Positions 61,731 to 64,000 of a DNA stretch of 64,000 nt are shown in pieces. The notes beneath the pieces were generated by a model. It did not search any database. It was not told where the DNA came from and saw only the letters and a program-made list of their open reading frames with translations. Positions within the stretch are counted from its first letter, which is position 1, and each line of letters begins with the position of its first letter. The translations under genes and the position numbers were made by a program. Origin of the DNA: Sphingomonas panacis (lineage in GTDB: Bacteria > Pseudomonadota > Alphaproteobacteria > Sphingomonadales > Sphingomonadaceae). The stretch lies in the NCBI RefSeq assembly GCF_001717955.1, contig NZ_CP014168.1, positions 1,550,001-1,614,000 on the forward strand. The letters are read 5' to 3'.

Positions 61731-63713
61731 CTATCGCGCCTGTGCGGCGAGGACGTGGCGCGCGCCGGCGGCGCTGACATGATTCTCGTCGCGGAAGAAC
61801 AGCGTCTTGCCGATGCCGGTCCCGCAGTGCAGCCCGGTGCAGAGCCGCTGGAGCGCGTCGACATATTCGGCGCCGGTCTGCGCGGCGAGCGTGCGCAGGA
61901 TCGTGTTCGCCTCAGGGATTTCGCGGCGCGTGGTGAGATCGGCCTCGCAATGCTGGGAATCGTCGCCGCGCCAGGCGGCGCGCGCCATGCATTTGGGCGC
62001 GGATACGGCGAATTCGGGCGTCGGGCCGATCAGCGTCACCATTTTGCCGGCGTGGCGAAGCCGAACGATCATGCCGCGCACCGAGACGATGAAGGCGTGG
62101 CGGCTGGTCGCGCTGTCGATCGGCTCGCCGGGGTGAAGCTGGAGATAGCCGTTGGTGGTGCCACCGCCGCCGGGGCCGAGGAACTTGCCCCAGCGCCCCG
62201 AGATATAGACGTGGCCGATCGCCGGATCGGCGACGATGCCGGCAAGAATCGCGTTGTTGAACGCCGCGCACGCATCATTGCGATCGCCGACCTGATCGAG
62301 CTGAATCGCGCCGGCAAACGGCGCGCAGCCGTTCTTGGTGATGCTGCGCAAAGTGAGGCTACGCGCCTCGAGTTGCGCCGCGAGCGCGTCCTTCATTTGC
62401 AGCGCATGCGAATCGCCCCACAGGACGATGCTCGGTTCAGGGTTGGCGGGGGCAAGACAGGGCCGCATTACCGCGGCCGATACGGTCGGCCCGACCAGCC
62501 CGCAGCCGGGCAGCGCGCGATGCGGGAGCGACTTCGATACCGTATCGTACTGGCGGGCGAGCGGTGGCAGGCGCTGCGGCAGGCCCTTCGCCGCCACCAG
62601 CACGCCGGCGACAGCAGCGACCACCGCCATCGCGGCTACGCCCGTCGCGGCGGTACGGCGCTGCGTGGCGACGTCGCGGTCCCGCACTTGCCGGAACGGT
62701 TGTTCGATATAGCGCCACGACAGGATCGCCAGCAGCAGCGATGCGACGAGCGCGGCCACCGCCTCCACCGTCGAAAGCGGGCGGCTGAGCGCGAGCTGTG
62801 ACAGCGACAGGATCGGCCAGTGCCACAGATACAGCGAGTAGGAGACCAGCCCGATCCCGACCAGCGGCGACCACGTCAGCAGCCGGGTCGCCGGGCCATC
62901 CGCCTGCCCGGCGTAGAGCAGCAGGGCGGTGCCGAGGCACGGCACCAGCGCCGCGAAGCCGGGGAAGAGTATCGAATCGTAAAAGAACACCACAGCATAG
63001 GCGATCAGCGCGAGACCGGCGACGCCGCCGATCGCCAGCCAGCGGTGATGGCGCGGCGCAGGCGGCGGCAGCAGCACCAACGTTGCGCCGATCAGCAGTT
63101 CCCAGCTTCGCGACGGCAGCATGTAGAAGGCGCTGGTCGGCGATTTCACCGTCAGCCACTGCGACAGCAGCAGCGACGCCACCAAAGCGATCAGCACGAT
63201 GGCGAGCGCGGCGCGGCGCGGCAGCTTGGCGAGCACCAGCACCACCAGCGGCCAGAGGATGTAGAATTGCTCCTCCACCGCCAGCGACCACGTATGCAGC
63301 AGCGGCAGATCGATGTTGGGATCGCCGAAATAGTTGGTCGTCTTCCAGAACCAGATGTTCGACGAGAACAGCACCGCCCACAGCAGCGACCAGCCGTAGG
63401 AATACAGCTCCGACGGCAGCAGGATGACCAGCGCGGCGAGCGTGGTCGCGGCCAGCACCGCGATCAGCGCCGGGAAGATGCGGCGGATGCGGCGATCGTA
63501 GAAGCCGAGGATCGAGAACCGCCCGGCAGCGGCGCTGCGGAACAGTACCGACGAGATCAGGTAGCCCGAGATCACGAAGAAGATATCGACCCCGACGAAC
63601 CCGCCCGGCAGGCCGAGCCCGGCGTGGAACAGCAGCACCGGCACGATCGCCAGTGACCGCAGTCCATCGATGTCGCGGCGGTGGTGGAGGAGCGGTGTTG
63701 CCGCCCGCTGCAT
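61731..63713 (-). CDS. Membrane O-acyltransferase with C-terminal SGNH domain (second copy)
   Basis: 660 residues. Acyltransferase-3 domain: RDIDGLRSLAIVPVLLFHAG (catalytic His), GGFVGVDIFFVISGYLISSV, TWSLAVEEQFYILWPL, then SGNH domain with VLWGDSHALQMKDAL and the end block DENHVSAAGARH. Same layout as the protein at 45925 but only distantly similar. Its start overlaps the preceding gene's stop (TGATG). Two such enzymes imply two acetylation sites or sugars. Confidence 0.93.
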   Translation of the reverse strand: MQRAATPLLHHRRDIDGLRSLAIVPVLLFHAGLGLPGGFVGVDIFFVISGYLISSVLFRSAAAGRFSILGFYDRRIRRIFPALIAVLAATTLAALVILLPSELYSYGWSLLWAVLFSSNIWFWKTTNYFGDPNIDLPLLHTWSLAVEEQFYILWPLVVLVLAKLPRRAALAIVLIALVASLLLSQWLTVKSPTSAFYMLPSRSWELLIGATLVLLPPPAPRHHRWLAIGGVAGLALIAYAVVFFYDSILFPGFAALVPCLGTALLLYAGQADGPATRLLTWSPLVGIGLVSYSLYLWHWPILSLSQLALSRPLSTVEAVAALVASLLLAILSWRYIEQPFRQVRDRDVATQRRTAATGVAAMAVVAAVAGVLVAAKGLPQRLPPLARQYDTVSKSLPHRALPGCGLVGPTVSAAVMRPCLAPANPEPSIVLWGDSHALQMKDALAAQLEARSLTLRSITKNGCAPFAGAIQLDQVGDRNDACAAFNNAILAGIVADPAIGHVYISGRWGKFLGPGGGGTTNGYLQLHPGEPIDSATSRHAFIVSVRGMIVRLRHAGKMVTLIGPTPEFAVSAPKCMARAAWRGDDSQHCEADLTTRREIPEANTILRTLAAQTGAEYVDALQRLCTGLHCGTGIGKTLFFRDENHVSAAGARHVLAAQAR

Positions 63714-64000
63714 CACGGCCGCGTCTCCAAAAGGTCCAGACATTGTGCCGCATCGGCGGCGAGGCGCTTCGAGACGTCGAGAATTTGCGCTCGGCGCGTA
63801 TCGCCTGCCGCGAGCAGGTCTCTCGTCTGCCGCACGATCGTTTCCACATCGTCGTCCGACGGAAAGGCGCTGAATTCGCGCGGGTCCGCGTATTCCAACA
63901 GGGTCTGGATGCTCAGCGTCTTGTGCGAGTTCGAGCCGAGGAACACGCACGGCGTTCCACCCAGCGCGGCCATGATCGAGGGGTGCCAGCGCCCCGAGAC
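63713..64000 (-). CDS. Probable polysaccharide pyruvyl transferase, C-terminal part (truncated by window edge)
   Basis: 96 residues are visible; the frame runs off the right edge. The pattern VSGRWHPSIMAALGGTPCVF followed by LGSNSHKTLSIQTLLEY fits the end of the pyruvyl transferase fold (R-x-H, then a conserved NSHK lysine). These enzymes put a pyruvate ketal on exopolysaccharide sugars. A helical C-terminal tail follows (VETIVRQTRDLLAAGDTRRA). An ADP-heptose-type glycosyltransferase is a less likely alternative. Overlaps the acyltransferase start by 1 nt. Confidence 0.6.
   Translation of the reverse strand, partial: VSGRWHPSIMAALGGTPCVFLGSNSHKTLSIQTLLEYADPREFSAFPSDDDVETIVRQTRDLLAAGDTRRAQILDVSKRLAADAAQCLDLLETRP

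Overview
The window looks like chromosomal DNA from a GC-rich alphaproteobacterium of the order Sphingomonadales, most likely Sphingomonas or a close relative. The evidence is the very high third-position GC, a large TonB-dependent receptor with an N-terminal carboxypeptidase-like fold, UrcA-family and OprB-type envelope proteins, a NodT/EmrA/EmrB efflux operon, a GAAC-N7-GAAC SOS box of the alphaproteobacterial type, and several families of palindromic intergenic repeats. No database search was possible; every assignment rests on motifs, length and context.

Left part, 0-30 kb, is mostly core genome. It holds the N-terminal part of a TonB receptor, ligA, a cold-shock gene with a small helical partner, recN and bamD, a type I mannose-6-phosphate isomerase, a TonB-C-like protein, a GT4 glycosyltransferase, the yajC-secD-secF-Mth938 group, tRNA-Pro(GGG) and tRNA-Val(TAC), a BrnT/BrnA toxin-antitoxin pair, and a marR-NodT-EmrA-EmrB drug efflux operon with a palindromic operator. 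A three-gene secreted SGNH-hydrolase module, a GFA-family protein, a frameshifted Imm50-like immunity gene, a single-domain globin, an OprB porin and uvrA follow. An in-frame palindromic repeat lies inside the uvrA coding sequence.

The middle part, 30-46 kb, alternates core operons with accessory inserts. A clearly AT-richer DUF262-HNH gene (30.4-31.95 kb) sits behind a G10 tract. Next to it are an orphan Phd/YefM antitoxin and a second toxin-antitoxin pair enclosed by two roughly 113-bp GC-rich hairpin repeats. Then come an UrcA protein, hslVU, and a long leftward run of DUF898, M48 peptidase, alpha/beta hydrolase, TPR protein, glyoxalase I, nitronate monooxygenase and glyoxalase II. A second AT-rich singleton, a P-loop ATPase with a C-terminal zinc ribbon (42.6-44.1 kb), precedes a secreted serine protease.

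The right part, 45.9-64 kb, is one large exopolysaccharide locus in four blocks of alternating strand. It contains two membrane O-acyltransferases with SGNH domains, a DUF6492 protein, five glycosyltransferases, a flippase, a short Wza/GumB-type export protein next to an outer-membrane beta-barrel, a fused Wzc-type tyrosine kinase, a GINT1-N-like protein and the end of a probable polysaccharide pyruvyl transferase. Together these would assemble, decorate and export a heteropolysaccharide by a Wzx/Wzy-type route. The initiating phosphoglycosyltransferase and the polymerase are not in the window.
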